NCBI GenBank assembly: GCA_023853785.1 | Contig: JAJIRX010000668.1 | Coordinates: forward strand, 372,001 to 436,000 | Source: Psilocybe azurescens | Taxonomy: Eukaryota > Basidiomycota > Agaricomycetes > Agaricales > Agrocybaceae | Direction of reading: 5' to 3' | DNA length: 64,000 bases | Shown here: in pieces, positions 34,601-47,476 of the stretch | Layout of the letters: each line of letters opens with the position of its first letter | How positions within the stretch are numbered: the stretch's first letter is position 1 | The notes under the pieces: generated by a model | Told to the model about the DNA's origin: nothing | The model's input: the letters and a program-made list of their open reading frames with translations, nothing else | Database searches by the model: none | Translations under genes and position numbers: made by a program

Positions 34601-36935
34601 AAACCGACAGAGGAAAGCTTTACCAGATATTCTTGGGGCATAATGGTAGTTGTAAAACCATCCCCACGATGCCACCCCGCTGTAGTAGTAATGCATCACC
34701 CATTGCAGACCCTCCACGTATTTGTACACTAAGTCGTGCATATCCTTGGGATCATCATACGAAATCTCCAGTTTACCCTAATAAAATCGCAATTAAATAA
34801 CCAGGTCAATAACTTGAAAAGACCATGGAAACATACTTGATAATACCCTCTTTTCCATTCGTCCATCTTCTCCTGTACAGATCTCTTGTACCGCTCATCA
34901 AAGCTTCCTTCCTCGTCAGCATCCGCTACAGGTGCCTTTTCATACTTCTTCAGCACACGATCTACCGCTGCCCTGCTTTCTTTGTCGTCCCCTTCATCCT
35001 CCCATTCACTGCCGTCAGCCCCATTTTCCCCCTCTTTCACTTCATCTTCGTCCAACGCCATGGGAAACCTCCAAGTCACGAGGTTTACATCTTGTTCGTC
35101 ATATTCATCCCACCGCACGCTGAGATGCAGGTCTTCCGATAACTTCGTAATGAACTGTCTATCTTTCGCTGGGAACTGGTTCGGCATCGCGAGTCTCGCC
35201 GCCCGGTAGTGTGAAGGTGAAGGTAGATTCCTGTTCTCCATCACAAATGTCTTGACTCTCTCGAAAACTTCTCTCTGAGTCTTGTTGAGAACTGTTGAAG
35301 ACGGACGGATAAGGATTGATTGCACACATATGATTGTCAAAAAGATGAGACATACCCATCTCGTTTCGCTTTGTGCTGCCATTTTCCAACTTCTTGACAT
35401 GCTTGTCCTGCTTTCCTTTATACCAGTTCACATCGGCATATTCGCGCTGGAAAACTTCTTCCTCCCATTGAGCCATCTCATCCAGCACCACTTGAAGTCG
35501 TTTGGTATTGATCGTTCCACTCTCGTTAATGTATCCGTCTAATAAGACGAAAAATCAACAACTTTGCGATTCAAGGGAACAGAGAAAACAAACTCACCCA
35601 TCCCAGGCAACACTTTCTTGTAAACATCAAACAACCTCTCCAACCCATTTTCGTGAATGTGTAAATCTGGCAAATTGGGCAAAAAATCGTTGCCAACAAA
35701 TACTGCCAGTAGAATGAAGTCGTCGATGACTCTTTCTAGACTGTATTCGAATGAAAGAATAGGCTCTATGTCCCGGAATTCCAGGTCAAGATATTCTCGC
35801 ATTAGAGATAGATGTAAAAGATAGAAATTGATGGATTCCAAACTGAAAAAATGAGCACAGCTTGTCGAACCAGGAGAATGATTTGGGCATACCTTGTGCT
35901 GCCCTTTTGCGTGAGGCCGGCCCAAATTTAACTTCTTCTCGTAACAAACAGAAATGAGGATCATGACTCAAAAGTCCCAACATGATCAAATCGGCGTCGA
36001 GCCCATAAAGACAGTGGCGAATGTTGGGGTTATAGTTGGGCTGCGCTCTCGATAATCGGATGTATTCCATGATCTTGTGCTCTCCCTCTCCTGGTACTTC
36101 GTGGCCTGACAGAACAACTTCGATATCTCGCCAATTTGAGTCTTCTGTGATCTTCTTGTTGATGAAATATCGAAGTTGTTCGGAGAGACGAGCCATGAAG
36201 GGGGTGCCTAAGAAAGCGGTGTTAATCCTGTCAACCAAACACGAGAGCCGCAGAACACACCTGGTGTTATACAATTACTGTCAAAAGCCTTCTCTTCAGG
36301 CAACTTCTCTCCTTTGGCCTCCGCTTTCTCTCGAACCTCCTTGGCCTCCTTCGCTGTGCGAAAACGCCTACTCCGCTGCTGGTTCATCTTCGCACGGGGA
36401 GCAACACCATCTACAGCCATGAAGAACAATTTCCGGGGCTTGATTTTCCCAAAAGATGGTCGACATAGGCGAAAATGGACGTGAAAATCTGCTCCTCTGT
36501 CAACCGGAAATGGGCATCCTCGTCGTTTGGATGAGAACCTGCGTGTATAAGAATCTATTCACGTTTACAGGATGCATAAATCTTACAATTATGGATGATT
36601 CCATTGAAATCCAAGTATAGATTATCTGCTGGCAAGTTAGCACGACGTTGCTGTAAACACAACACAGCGGGCGCACCAAACTCTGGAATCTTGTTCTCTT
36701 GGATAAGTTGTGAAGTCAAGGGGTAGCGTTCTCTGCATATAAGAGAAATGAGAAATCGGGATAATGATAGGAAACATGAGGCCACATACGAAATGTAACG
36801 GAAGAACTTATAAAGCCAACAAATTGAGAAATTTAGCCATTCAGCTTAGAGAAATCAATCATACCTTCGGAATACCTGCAGGAACGATGATGTTAGTTCA
36901 CATATTGCTGAAACAAAGCGTTGTAGCCTACCCAT
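31611..36935 (-). CDS. XRN1: 5'-3' exoribonuclease 1
   Basis: Cytoplasmic processive exoribonuclease that degrades decapped, 5'-monophosphorylated mRNA. The catalytic N-domain starts [20 protein letters not shown] over three very small exons and continues [69 protein letters not shown] and [16 protein letters not shown], the acidic metal-binding set. The XRN_M region runs through [20 protein letters not shown]. The D1 and SH3-like parts follow ([60 protein letters not shown]). The C-terminus is a Gly/Arg-rich tail with RGRG repeats, ending at 31611, a likely RNA or partner contact. There are many short introns. One apparent base loss, at T3 33361-33363, breaks [11 protein letters not shown]. 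In such a conserved gene this is more likely a sequence error than inactivation. Confidence 0.95.
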
Positions 36936-39308
36936 TGTCGTTAGGGGCGTGCTAGTCGTTAGGTGATAGAAGAGCAGGTGATGGTGAGGATGAAGGTCTG
37001 TGTTTGGTTCATTCCCTGTTGGGGCAACCGCTTCTATCACTGCCACCACAATGATCTAGCGCCTTGTTCGTCGTTCCCTGCGTCCTCCAAACACTATCTC
37101 ATCATCGTTGTTCTTGATGGCATATCATGATAGTTCGCTTTTCTCGAAGCGTAGTGGAAGAACTCATCTGTACTGTTTGGGCATAACTGGTATTGTAATG
37201 GCCAGTATGGCAATGCTTTGACAATGCTATCTCGATAGTCGTTGACATCTCATTTCGAGTCTCGATCATGAAACTGAAGACTGGGATTAGATCCATGGTG
37301 AAAGGAACGAACTCATACTTTCAGAATCAAAGCTAAAATGCGGATCATAAACAATGCATGTGTCGTTGCATAGGGCTCGACCCATTGTGTGCATTTCATT
37401 CAGGTTTGCTCTTTAAAGTACAGTCTTCATCTGGGTCTGGGTCTGGAATGCCGTATTCCCTTCACCAACAAACCAGCCCCAAACAGCCGCAGAAGGACTT
37501 TGGACGTTTTCGACCCCTTGAACGAGCGGAAACGCCTCTTGTCCAGATCGTTGGAGTCAGGTCAAAAAAAACTCTCAATTTCAGACGCAATTCAATGGCT
37601 TGAACTCCACTATTTTGATCCTTTCTTCAACATCCTGGCTTCATGTATCACCCAGAAAATTAGAGCCGTTACCAATCTCGTCAAGAATGTACTTCCGGAT
37701 GCGTGCAGTTTACCAAGGTCTGTAGCATCGACTTCATTTCTCTTAATTGTGCCACAATTCCAGTTTATGATCTTATGCATCTAGGGAGGCTGCAATACAC
37801 CGGCCGCTTTTGACCCGTCCTCGACTCCCCGACGCAATCGAAGAGCGCCGTAGTGTCAAAGACCGCGCAAACACCTCAACTCTCTTCCGATAGGGTTTCA
37901 TCGACATTTTGGTGTCTGCGAACCTGAAATGACCAGACCTGGCACTCACACTACAAAACTACCCATATTGATGCTTTAACAAGTTCTGGATTCCCCAATC
38001 CGATTTGAAGATTCGTTTTCTTTTTACTACTGGCACAGCCAATGAAGCAAGCTCAAGCTCAGACCCTTCAACGATAATTAATGCCATCTTATCAGCGGTT
38101 CCTCCCCTTCCCCTGGTTAATTGAAATCTGCTTTGGTTTCAAGAGCATCAGAGGTCCACCAAGTTATAAGACTGTCAATCTTATATCCCGCGTACGTCGA
38201 GGAACATCGACGCTCGTGCAAAAATCCCTTATCCGCCTTCCGCTCTCATAGGTGGTGTACAGATAACAACAAGATTAACCTTCCAACCCTAACGGTACAA
38301 TTTCTCTATTTTTAATCCAATGCAACAAACTTTCATTTCATTGTACTTATTTCAACGACGATCTCGGAAAAGTAAAATGTCCGATTCCCGAGCTTTTAGC
38401 CAAAACCAACGAATGGAAGAATCCTTTTACAAAAAATGAATTGGTGTGCCTTTGAGCGGGGTACCGTCGCCCATACTAGTCACAGTTCCTCGTTCTTCTG
38501 AGCAGTCGGTGGCCATGAATTGGTCACACCGAGACAAGTAGACCGTTTAGTTGTCATGTCTTTGCGCCGACCAACACGGCAGTGCAGTCTGGTTAGCCAC
38601 TCACGTTGTCTTGCATATTCAATGCGGCCGTGGTATCCTCCGTTTAGCTGACATCCTTCAGTCATAATAGTAGTTTGTACTCTGCGTAACCTCCCAGCTT
38701 TGGGTTCCCTTGGGCTAATGTACTATTAACTATTACTATTGCGTAAGGAACACTAATTTAAGTGAAGTGAGTAAGGATCTCAATTCGTATCCAGTACAGT
38801 TGCCTGGGCACTTCAGTTGTTCCGCTAGAAATTTAATGCCTTGACACCTTGAAGTTGCGTCCGTTATTATTACACATAGCAGAATCCAACAGTTCAGATC
38901 GAGTACGGATTGAAGATGTCAACATAGTGTAAACATAGCAGCCGTCGTATCACCGTTCAAGATGACTAAGGAGGTCTCACGGCGAAGGTCCAATCGCTTT
39001 TGAAATAGTTTTGCTCTTCCTCCATGCTCATAACCGAAAAAAAAAGACAATGCGAAAATTTGGCGAAAATTTGTTTGAATGCCTGGAAGGCTTGGCGAAG
39101 CATTAAAATAGTCCTTGGATTGCGGACCAACGCTAGCCAGAGCAAATCCTTGCTCTGATGTCATCAGGGCTGCTCATCTTCCCGAGTGGAACATCTCAGA
39201 GATACCCGACGCTTATCGCGAAAACAGAATCAATTACATATTTAAATGACGCATAGACATTCCGTCAAGATGTTGTTGAGCGCTTTGCTCTATGTATCAC
39301 TTTCTCGG
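36936..39308. other. Intergenic with an unassigned coding-like stretch
   Basis: Upstream of XRN1 and downstream of GUA1. Between about 37395 and 38110 the plus strand has a possible exon (LSISDAIQWLELHYFDPFFN, LVKNVLPDACSLPR) with a GT-AG intron-like gap (37719-37761) and then VYDLMHLGRLQYTGRF. It continues in another frame with RPRLPDAIEERRSVKDRANT and further pieces. It may be a decayed gene. I cannot name it. The rest, 38110-39308, shows nothing. Confidence 0.3.
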
Positions 39309-41548
39309 TCACAACCATTCAACGGTCTAGCAGATAGATTGAGTCAGCCAACCATTATATAGAAAAAAGGGATAGCTGCGCACTGCCGGAGGTTTCGAGG
39401 AGATATCATAAGTAACACGGTTGATACCAGCCACTTCGTTGGTTATTCGAGATGAGATGCGGCGAAGAACCTCAGGAGGGAAAGAGAACCTATTTTGTTC
39501 CCCGTTGGTAAGCAAGTCACTTTTCTTGTTGATCATATTAAACTTACCAGTCGGCGGTCATGAAATCCTCTGACTGTACGGCTCTGAGGGCGATAACCTA
39601 TTAGTTATGTGCGGGGGTAATCAGTAATCAGTATTACAAAAAGACATGGGCGGCTTCAAGAATGCCGAAAAAAACATCCTCAAGGATGAAACGCACCTGC
39701 TCATATGTCCGTGAGTCACCCATAACCCCAACGGCTTTTACAGGCAAAAGCACGGCAAATGCTTGCGCGATTTGATCATACAAACCAGCTTTGCGGATTT
39801 CTTCGATGTAAATAGTATCGGCGAACTGAAGAATTCTGACTTGCTCCCGGTTGACCGGTCCCAAAATACGAATGGCCAGGCCAGGGCCTGGGAAAGGGTG
39901 TCGGCCGACGAGTTGGGCGGGAATTGACAATAAGCGCCCTAGCGCTCGAACCTCATCTGATAGATATTAGAAATCCGTAGTAATGCCGAAGATGAAAGAT
40001 TGGTTAGGCTCACCTTTGAAGAGCTCTCGCAGGGGTTCGATGAGTTTAAGCTTCATGTCCTTGAGAAGACCGCCGACGTTGTGGTGCGTCTTGATCGTGG
40101 CACTGGGGCCTTTGAAGCTAATACTTTCGATGACGTCGGGATATAATGTTCCTTGTAGGAGCCACTCGACGCGACCCTTGGCTTCAGCGCCGTTCTTCTC
40201 GTCTTCCTCTGCGACAGCTTCGATTTTCGCGGCCTCTTCCTCGAAGACATTGATGAAAGTATTGCCAATAATCTTGCGCTTCTGTTCTGGGTCTTCGACT
40301 CCTTCAAGGCGAGACAAGAAGAGATCAGACGCGTCGACAACAGTTAAGTTGACGCCAAGATCTTTATTGAGCATTTCATGAACTTGTTTGGCCTCATTGA
40401 GCCGCAAAACACCGTTGTCGACCATGATGGCATGGAATCTGAAATTCACTGTCTCAGAAAGACGCAATTGCAGAAAGATACAATCCCGGAACAAGATTAG
40501 AGAAGTACGCACCGATCACCGATGGCTTCGTGCATCAATTTGGCAGCGACGGTACTGTCAACACCACCACTCACTGCCCCAATAACTCTTCCTTTAGGAC
40601 CGCAGATTTCTCTGATACGGACAATCTCCTTCCCGATGAATTCTTCCTGCGAATTTACTCAGATTTGTTTTGTAATCTTAGAGAAGGGTGAAATCGCACC
40701 ATCGTCCAATGCTTCCGGCATCCACAAATGTCGAGAATGAATTTACCAATGACAGCCTTCCCAGTAGGAGAGTGCGTAACCTCTGGGTGGAACTGAATAC
40801 CATAGAGCGGCTTGGAATTATGCGCCAGAGCGGCATATGGGGCTGTGGACGTATGTCCAATGACATGAAAATCAGGGGGTGGCTTCGATAATTGATCTCC
40901 ATGCGACATCCAAACCTGAATACCGTTTAATAAGCTACATTTTTTTGCACGATAATTTGTACTCACCTTCATCTCCTTTCCTAGACCCTGGAATAATGCA
41001 TCTGCCGTACCATTTCCGAATGTTGAGACAGTAATATCTGCAGGGCCATATTCTCTATGGTCGCATTTCGTAACTTCGCCACCAAGATTCCAAGCAATTT
41101 CCTGAAGGAAATACACGGTCAATCTTGGAGGGACTCTCCATACGGAAATGTTGCAGACTTACTTGAAGACCGTAGCAGATACCCAAAATTGGCACACCCG
41201 CATCAAAGACTGCTGGGTCAACATGAGGAGAAACCTTGTCATAAACAGAATAGGGCGATCCAGATAGGATGATTCCTTAAAACACGCAGTAAATTGGATT
41301 GGACGACCATGCCGTAAATGTCAAAAGCACCGACCTTTCGGTTTAAACTTTACATCTTTCAACAATGTTGTGCACGGAAGAAGTTCTGCGTAAACATTAT
41401 GCTCTCTACATCTCCTTGTAATTAGGTGACTGTACTGTTGTACCCTAATATTGAGATCAAAGATAAGAAGCTCCACGAGAGATAGACGCACCTGAGACCC
41501 GAAATCCAGGATTAGTATCGTATCAAATTGGTCATGAATTTCGGCCAT
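39309..41548 (-). CDS. GUA1: GMP synthase (glutamine-hydrolysing)
   Basis: Converts XMP to GMP with ATP and glutamine in de novo purine synthesis, in the cytosol. Start at 41548 ([19 protein letters not shown]). The class I glutamine amidotransferase domain has the nucleophile Cys in [20 protein letters not shown] (about 41210-41100, across an intron) and the His/Glu pair in [11 protein letters not shown] (about 40800-40770). The ATP-pyrophosphatase domain has the PP-loop [19 protein letters not shown] (about 40585-40525) and then [19 protein letters not shown]. The dimerisation domain follows ([48 protein letters not shown]). The C-terminus [19 protein letters not shown], with the usual ATxEW ending, is joined over a 39325-39380 intron to the stop at 39309. 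The frame is intact throughout. Confidence 0.95.
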
Positions 41549-44500
41549 TGGTATAGATTCTTTGCTTTAAGAATTCGTTAGCGAATATGATGGCGTGTAT
41601 TGGACTTTGAAGACTTACAGCTAGCAAAGATGGAGGGTGGGATGAAGATTCAGGAATCAGCCTGAGAAATTGTCGAATCTCAGTGAGAAGGATGATCTAC
41701 TTACGATCGACAAATGAAAGAAAAAGTCAAAACTGAGATCACGTGTAGCACCAAACGCGAACAGTCACGGTCGTCACAGGCTTCGCCGTTGCTGACTCTC
41801 CAACCAACTTTTTGTCCTTTACCTTGAACCTCTGGCAACTCCATTCCATCCCGGGCCGCCTCGATTGCTCCATGAACTCCATATCACTGGTTTTGATCTT
41901 TATCACCTGTAAGCTTCTTATTCATGTCCCACTAGCTGGTTTGACTGGCTTCAGCGGCGAAGTTGGCCAGGGCCTACTTTGAGGCCTAATTCCTTGGAAT
42001 ACGACATTGTTCACACTGCTGCTTATCTCTGAATCTTCTTTGGAGACCGTTCGAAACATACTCTGTACCTTGAACGAGTTCTTGATAAGACTTTCTCGTT
42101 ACAATTGATTACTTGGGAGTCTAGTGAAAAATCAAGCATGGAGTGTGCCCAACAGTTCATGCTATTGGGCGCTGTAGGCTACATTTTTATGGCTTCCGTC
42201 TGGTGTTATGACTTTCGGCGACACATAAAAATGTGGATTATTGATACTGAATTCTCACTTCTCTGTCTCCAAAAAACCGAAGCGCTTGATACGGACTTCT
42301 CGGGCGATAGGGTTTGTTTCGTCAATTCAACAACGGGACGGCTGATTCAGAATATCTAGAGATTTTCCCTGATTCTTTATTCCTGCTGCGGGAGACGTTC
42401 CTGAGGAGCTGAAAGGAAAATCACGTTAACTATAAAGCCACACCGTCTTGATTCTTCTCGTGTACACTTATCTTTTGATTTATGGGCTTAAAGGCTCATT
42501 CGTACCTGTTACGATACGATCGTTGGCTCTACGCCGTGATGGCGTACTTTGAGCGCAAATGACACAAACTTGACCCATTGCTGTGGCTAAAATCTAAGAC
42601 TGGTCGTACACACAGTCCTCTTGGACGGTTGCAAGCGTCTATGCAAAAATAACTGTTCTCATTAACACTTCCAAAATTATACATGCGCGTCTATGTGCTG
42701 TCCTCTTGCTTAGGATTTGCGTCATTCCCAACTTGGTTGGGAAAGCTTTGCACAAAGTTCCTGACTCAACATCGATCCAACCATAGCTACGGTTTGTCTG
42801 GACTCTGAAAAATGTAGAAGCCTTCGCTGATCGGGTATTGTATTATGACTCGTCCTAAACAATACTTGCATTCGAGGCATTATACGGAGGTAAAGAAGGT
42901 GTGGAATGGTCGAAAGTGATTCAATACTCGTAGTAATTCCAATGCCCCGTAAGTGATAGGTGCGAGATATCGCTGCTAGTGTTTTTAAGCCTGGCCAGCA
43001 ACTTTGGTTAAAAAAAAAGTGTTATCTTTAGTCTTTCGGGCACTAAAGCGGGCCCGAAACGAGAGCTTTCACCGAAGGCATTGATGTGCCGAGAGTAATG
43101 GAGGTAAACTATTATCAGTCATGCTTAGTAGTCTCCGTAATGCTTTTGTAGTTAAAGTGCTCTAGCTTATGCATCAAAAACTGGCCGCCATCTAAGACAA
43201 AATGAGTAACCTTCGCCGGCCGGAATTATCAGTAAACGGACCAAGCCTCGGGCAACACCTACAACTCTACGAAGGGATTCACCCGGAAGTATTAAAAGCT
43301 GCGAGCGGAAGGAGGTGGAAGGCCGAGAAACGGATAAAAATTACAGGCGCTCTCTGGTCAAATTTATAAGCCTGCATAAGCCTATGCTATTTTTGTACTC
43401 AACGCGCATTGATTCGAAAAGGGGATCAGCCATTGACAAAAACATCATTACAACATCAAGTACGCAACATTTTCATTGTCTGTTACCTCCTCTGTTGCCC
43501 CCAGTTCCGTTCGAAGCATTGAATGAGCGATCGACACTCTAAGTCCATTCCACAAAAGGGAGAGCGACCCTGCAAAGCCTGCAATCCATTATTTTCGGGG
43601 GATGAGTCGAGTGAAAACAGTTCATGTAGGATCCAAAAGGAATTTTGAATACGGTCTGAAAGAGCATGGGTTTCCATTCACCCGTACATACATCCCCTTA
43701 ACAGGTTTGATCGCCATTGGAATTGATCTTGATCGCTCGGTGGGTGTAATCTTTTGAGTGCATGCGGTGCCATATCGCTATAGGGAGTCAAAAAGTGTAG
43801 AACACAGGGCGCAGTACTTTTTAGGTACTTAGATTGCTTGAATTCAAATTCTAGTGGCACGACTGGCAGTCATTGATTCAGTCTGTACTTGGCAAGCCGA
43901 TAATACGTCCTAGGGGGCATGTGCGAATCAAAATAAAGTTCAAAACAGAGCGCCGTTGGACCTTAGCATGTCTTCAACAATACGATTATGACTCTTGAGA
44001 TTTTCGTTGGGTTCTGCTCTAGAGTCCTTGCGAGGTCTAGTATACTTCTCTTCAATTAAACTTAGAAGTCACCAACTTGTACTGTTTTCTATTGGGTTTC
44101 TAGCGTACTCTTCTGATTAGTAGTGAGGACCACTGCGGACATGACCGCATTGTTTGGAAGTAAAAGGCATAAAACAAACAGAGCTGCCAGACCAGAGTCG
44201 CAATTTATTCGATTCTAAATAGTGATTGAAGTGTCCTTATATGGTAGCTGATAAGAAACCAAAGGAAGAGCAACTCAGGTCTATTACATACTTCTGTCCA
44301 GTCATGTTTGATATACGCTATTTGCTTCGAGCAAATAGTCAGTGTCAGTGCCTGCAGTTATGCTCTACCAATGGGACTAAAACTGTAAATTGAGGGGCAC
44401 GAACACATACACACAGGGTCCCCACGTGGTTTTCTTCCCAGACTTTGGGGGCCTAGGACAAGTTGGGATATTCTCCTTATAAGGTGTGTCTAGTTGTTAC

Positions 44501-47476
44501 TAGATCTAGTATGTAGTCTGATTATCTGAATTTAAATCGGAGACAGAAATAGACAGAAGTAAGTAATCGCGGGTTCATCGACATCTTGGGTTCATCACGG
44601 ATTTTCCCTCAATTTAGGAGGGCGCGGTCAGGCGTATATATCGTAACAACATGAGAATTACAAAACTAATAATACCCCGAATAACAATGGATTGTAAGGT
44701 GGGTGTGGGTCATCTGAGTCTTAGGTTATGTCTCCTCCTCGAGATACGAGGAGCTCCTCGCCTTACAGCAAAAGCTGACATACCAGCATGCCGTGGCCCC
44801 GACATCTGTATTGTTAAGCCGGACCTGTCGTGGGTGGTAGTGAGAGTAATACTAGTAGTCTTCGCAGTTTTATACTCTCCATCCCAAAGGCTTTGTGGCC
44901 ATTCACCCACGGACTTTACAGAAGGCGCATCTGCTGCGGGAGGTGAAAAGGCGGGCGGCACCGCTAGTGAAGCGTCTCCGTATTTCATTGGATAATCTCC
45001 ATAATCGACGCCTTATAATTCGCTATTGATAACGGGAAAAGCGCAATAAGCCACGGATCTCAGGGCAACCGGACTTGTTGAGTGATGTAAGTAGGGGATG
45101 GAAGCCATCCGAGTCTCATTGTATATATATTCCCCACATCGAATGCCTTCACTGTGAACAATGATCCTTCTGAAGCCACGGACTTCAGGGCTGACCTTTT
45201 GTCGAATGTGGATGCAAATCGCGTACTTGTAGATAAGCCGAGGAACCCAACACGAAACATCATCCCTGATGTCTAGCGTCGATCGTGAATGGTCATTACG
45301 CAGGGGTTACATCGCGGCAGATTGCAGTAGTTCAATCCTAAAGACAACACAGATGGCACTGCACGTCGGTAGGTAGGTAGGTAGGTTGAAGGATAAACAG
45401 CCTGAAACCAGCTTTCGTTGACAATGTGATTGCACCGACGACAGCAGCTGCCAATCTATTAAATGGTGTTGTATTTTTACGCTTGTTGTGATATCCAAAT
45501 TCCAACCTGTGTTTGACATCATACAACAGCCTGTGCCGACAAGGCGTTCTGCAATCGCAGAGTCACGACAGAAGCGCGACGTTTCCGCCTCTCAGACTAA
45601 TATGTCAATCGAGCGGGTAAACTAGTTGTATTAGCCGTGTAGCCACGCGCTCACGGTCGCCAAAACAAATCATTGTTCCCCGCCATTTGAAGTTGCTCTA
45701 GATCATTGACAATTTCGACAGACGCAGAGCGTATTCCAAACAGATATGTATCGCACCAAATATACGCGGACGCGGAGCGATTTAGTTAAGCATCTTGACT
45801 AAACTGTGCTCTTTGACTTGAGCATCTAGTGGTATGTATCCCACCATTATTATCATTAACGGAATGGAAAAATTCACTGTGCTCCTCCACATATAATAAT
45901 CTAACAGCTCTGTTTCAACGTGGTAACCGGACAGTTTCTTTTGGGAGACCGGTAACGTCCTTGTTTAGGAGTAGGACATTATTTCTGAGCGGAAACAGCT
46001 CAATGGCTAAGAAAGTGCAATCAGGTAGTAATTTGTATAATTGAGGAGAGGAACGGCACAGGAAGGCTGCAAACGTTAGGATCCTTGCGTGCGAAGCGGG
46101 GAGCATGCCACTATGCAGCATTGGCAACCATCCGCCCTCTTCGACGGACACAAATAGGTAGCGGATTGAATATAGATCACATCATCACAGCGACCTGATC
46201 GCCTAGAGCACCCTTCCCCATTTAGTTCAACACATTGTAGGATTTCAAGGCTATTGTAAGGATGCCCTCACTTTCAGGTCACGCACATTAACGGCATCAA
46301 GGCGAGCCGGATACCATGCTCTGAGGAGGAGAGACGCAGCAATTGCATTTCTATGATCTGGTTCTCGCGGCGCGGGATGTAAGCGGAGCGGTCTATAGAG
46401 GCGGCGTTTGAGGTCTGTCAATTTCAATTTGTATGGACGCCCATATCCTCTGGAGCAGTAAGCGCGCCTTGGTTGGTGCTGGGGCCAAGACTGTTAACTT
46501 TGACTTCCAGAGGAGGTTAGTTGACTCCTGATTACGAGATGCCCCAAAAGAGGAGGTGAGGAGGGACGGTAAGGAGCAAGCACATTGTTAGTTTGCCATT
46601 GGTCCGCCATTACTAGTCCACTACCGCCACCCATGCTTTTATCGTCCATTCAGCAGCTAACTGTACGCTCAAACAAAGATACCTCACAATCATAGTTCAG
46701 GCCTGTCAAATGGGAAAGACCGCAGGATTTCGATTGTTGGACAGGATCTCAGACTTAGTTGCTATAGTAAGCGTCCTAAAGTAGACAGCTAAAACCTAAA
46801 AATAGTTCCGAGGAGAGTAAACCGTCCTTGAAAGGAAATTAGTATTATGTAATTTGAGTGAATCCTACTGGTGGCACTGTGCACTGGCCTCACTCCCGCC
46901 ATCGTCGTCGCCAGGACATGCAACCGAGTCTGTCCCACCAATGGCTACGTGGTCGGCTTGCACCGGTCGAGGATCGAATAGAGGCAGTAACATGGCGGAG
47001 ACGTTCCATGCGTGGGGGCTCGCATATTTTTCCCGTTTTTGGTGGCATTATCTCTCCGAATTCGGAATTAGAGCCAATTGCTCACATTCGAGGAGCAGTG
47101 GGATACTCGATATCTCTTATTCCATCTCATTCAGAAGAATGCAAATCCCACATGTAGACGACAACCCTGTGTAATCTGGGTTTACAACCCCATAGGGCAC
47201 AGTGGTAATGTCTCCTTGCTCAATCTCTGTCTACGGCCGTCATCGGACTTCCTCGTAAGCATGCACCAAACTGATCTCAATCTTGTATCTCTGTCCAAGA
47301 TCAAACTCGAATGATCCCGATTTGCTGTGGGAGTTCATAGTGATTTAGCTTACCCCATTCTGCTACTGATTTGGAGTGCTCCTTCAAGAAACACAATATT
47401 AAGCAGCGTATCTGGGCCACTTACATTCCTGTATCCCAACCACCCTCACCCTTCATCTCATCCATTATCACACATT
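41549..47476. other. Gene-poor region of about 6 kb
   Basis: No gene can be supported. The first about 150 bases hold the leader of GUA1. Further on there are only short open frames without conserved motifs, for example 42105-42359 and the opposing pair near 44651-44995, plus scattered AT-rich sequence and a GTAG microsatellite at 45368-45386. The end (about 47300-47476) is pyrimidine-rich and likely the promoter and leader of the MYB gene. The region may contain old, unrecognisable transposon or gene remains. Confidence 0.45.
45368..45386 (+). repeat. Tetranucleotide (GTAG)n microsatellite
   Basis: Four to five tandem GTAG units (GGTAGGTAGGTAGGTAGG). Confidence 0.8.

Noticed and set aside
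44651..44995. Pair of opposing open frames of about 100 codons
   Set aside because: No conserved motif on either strand and no promoter or splice context. Probably chance.
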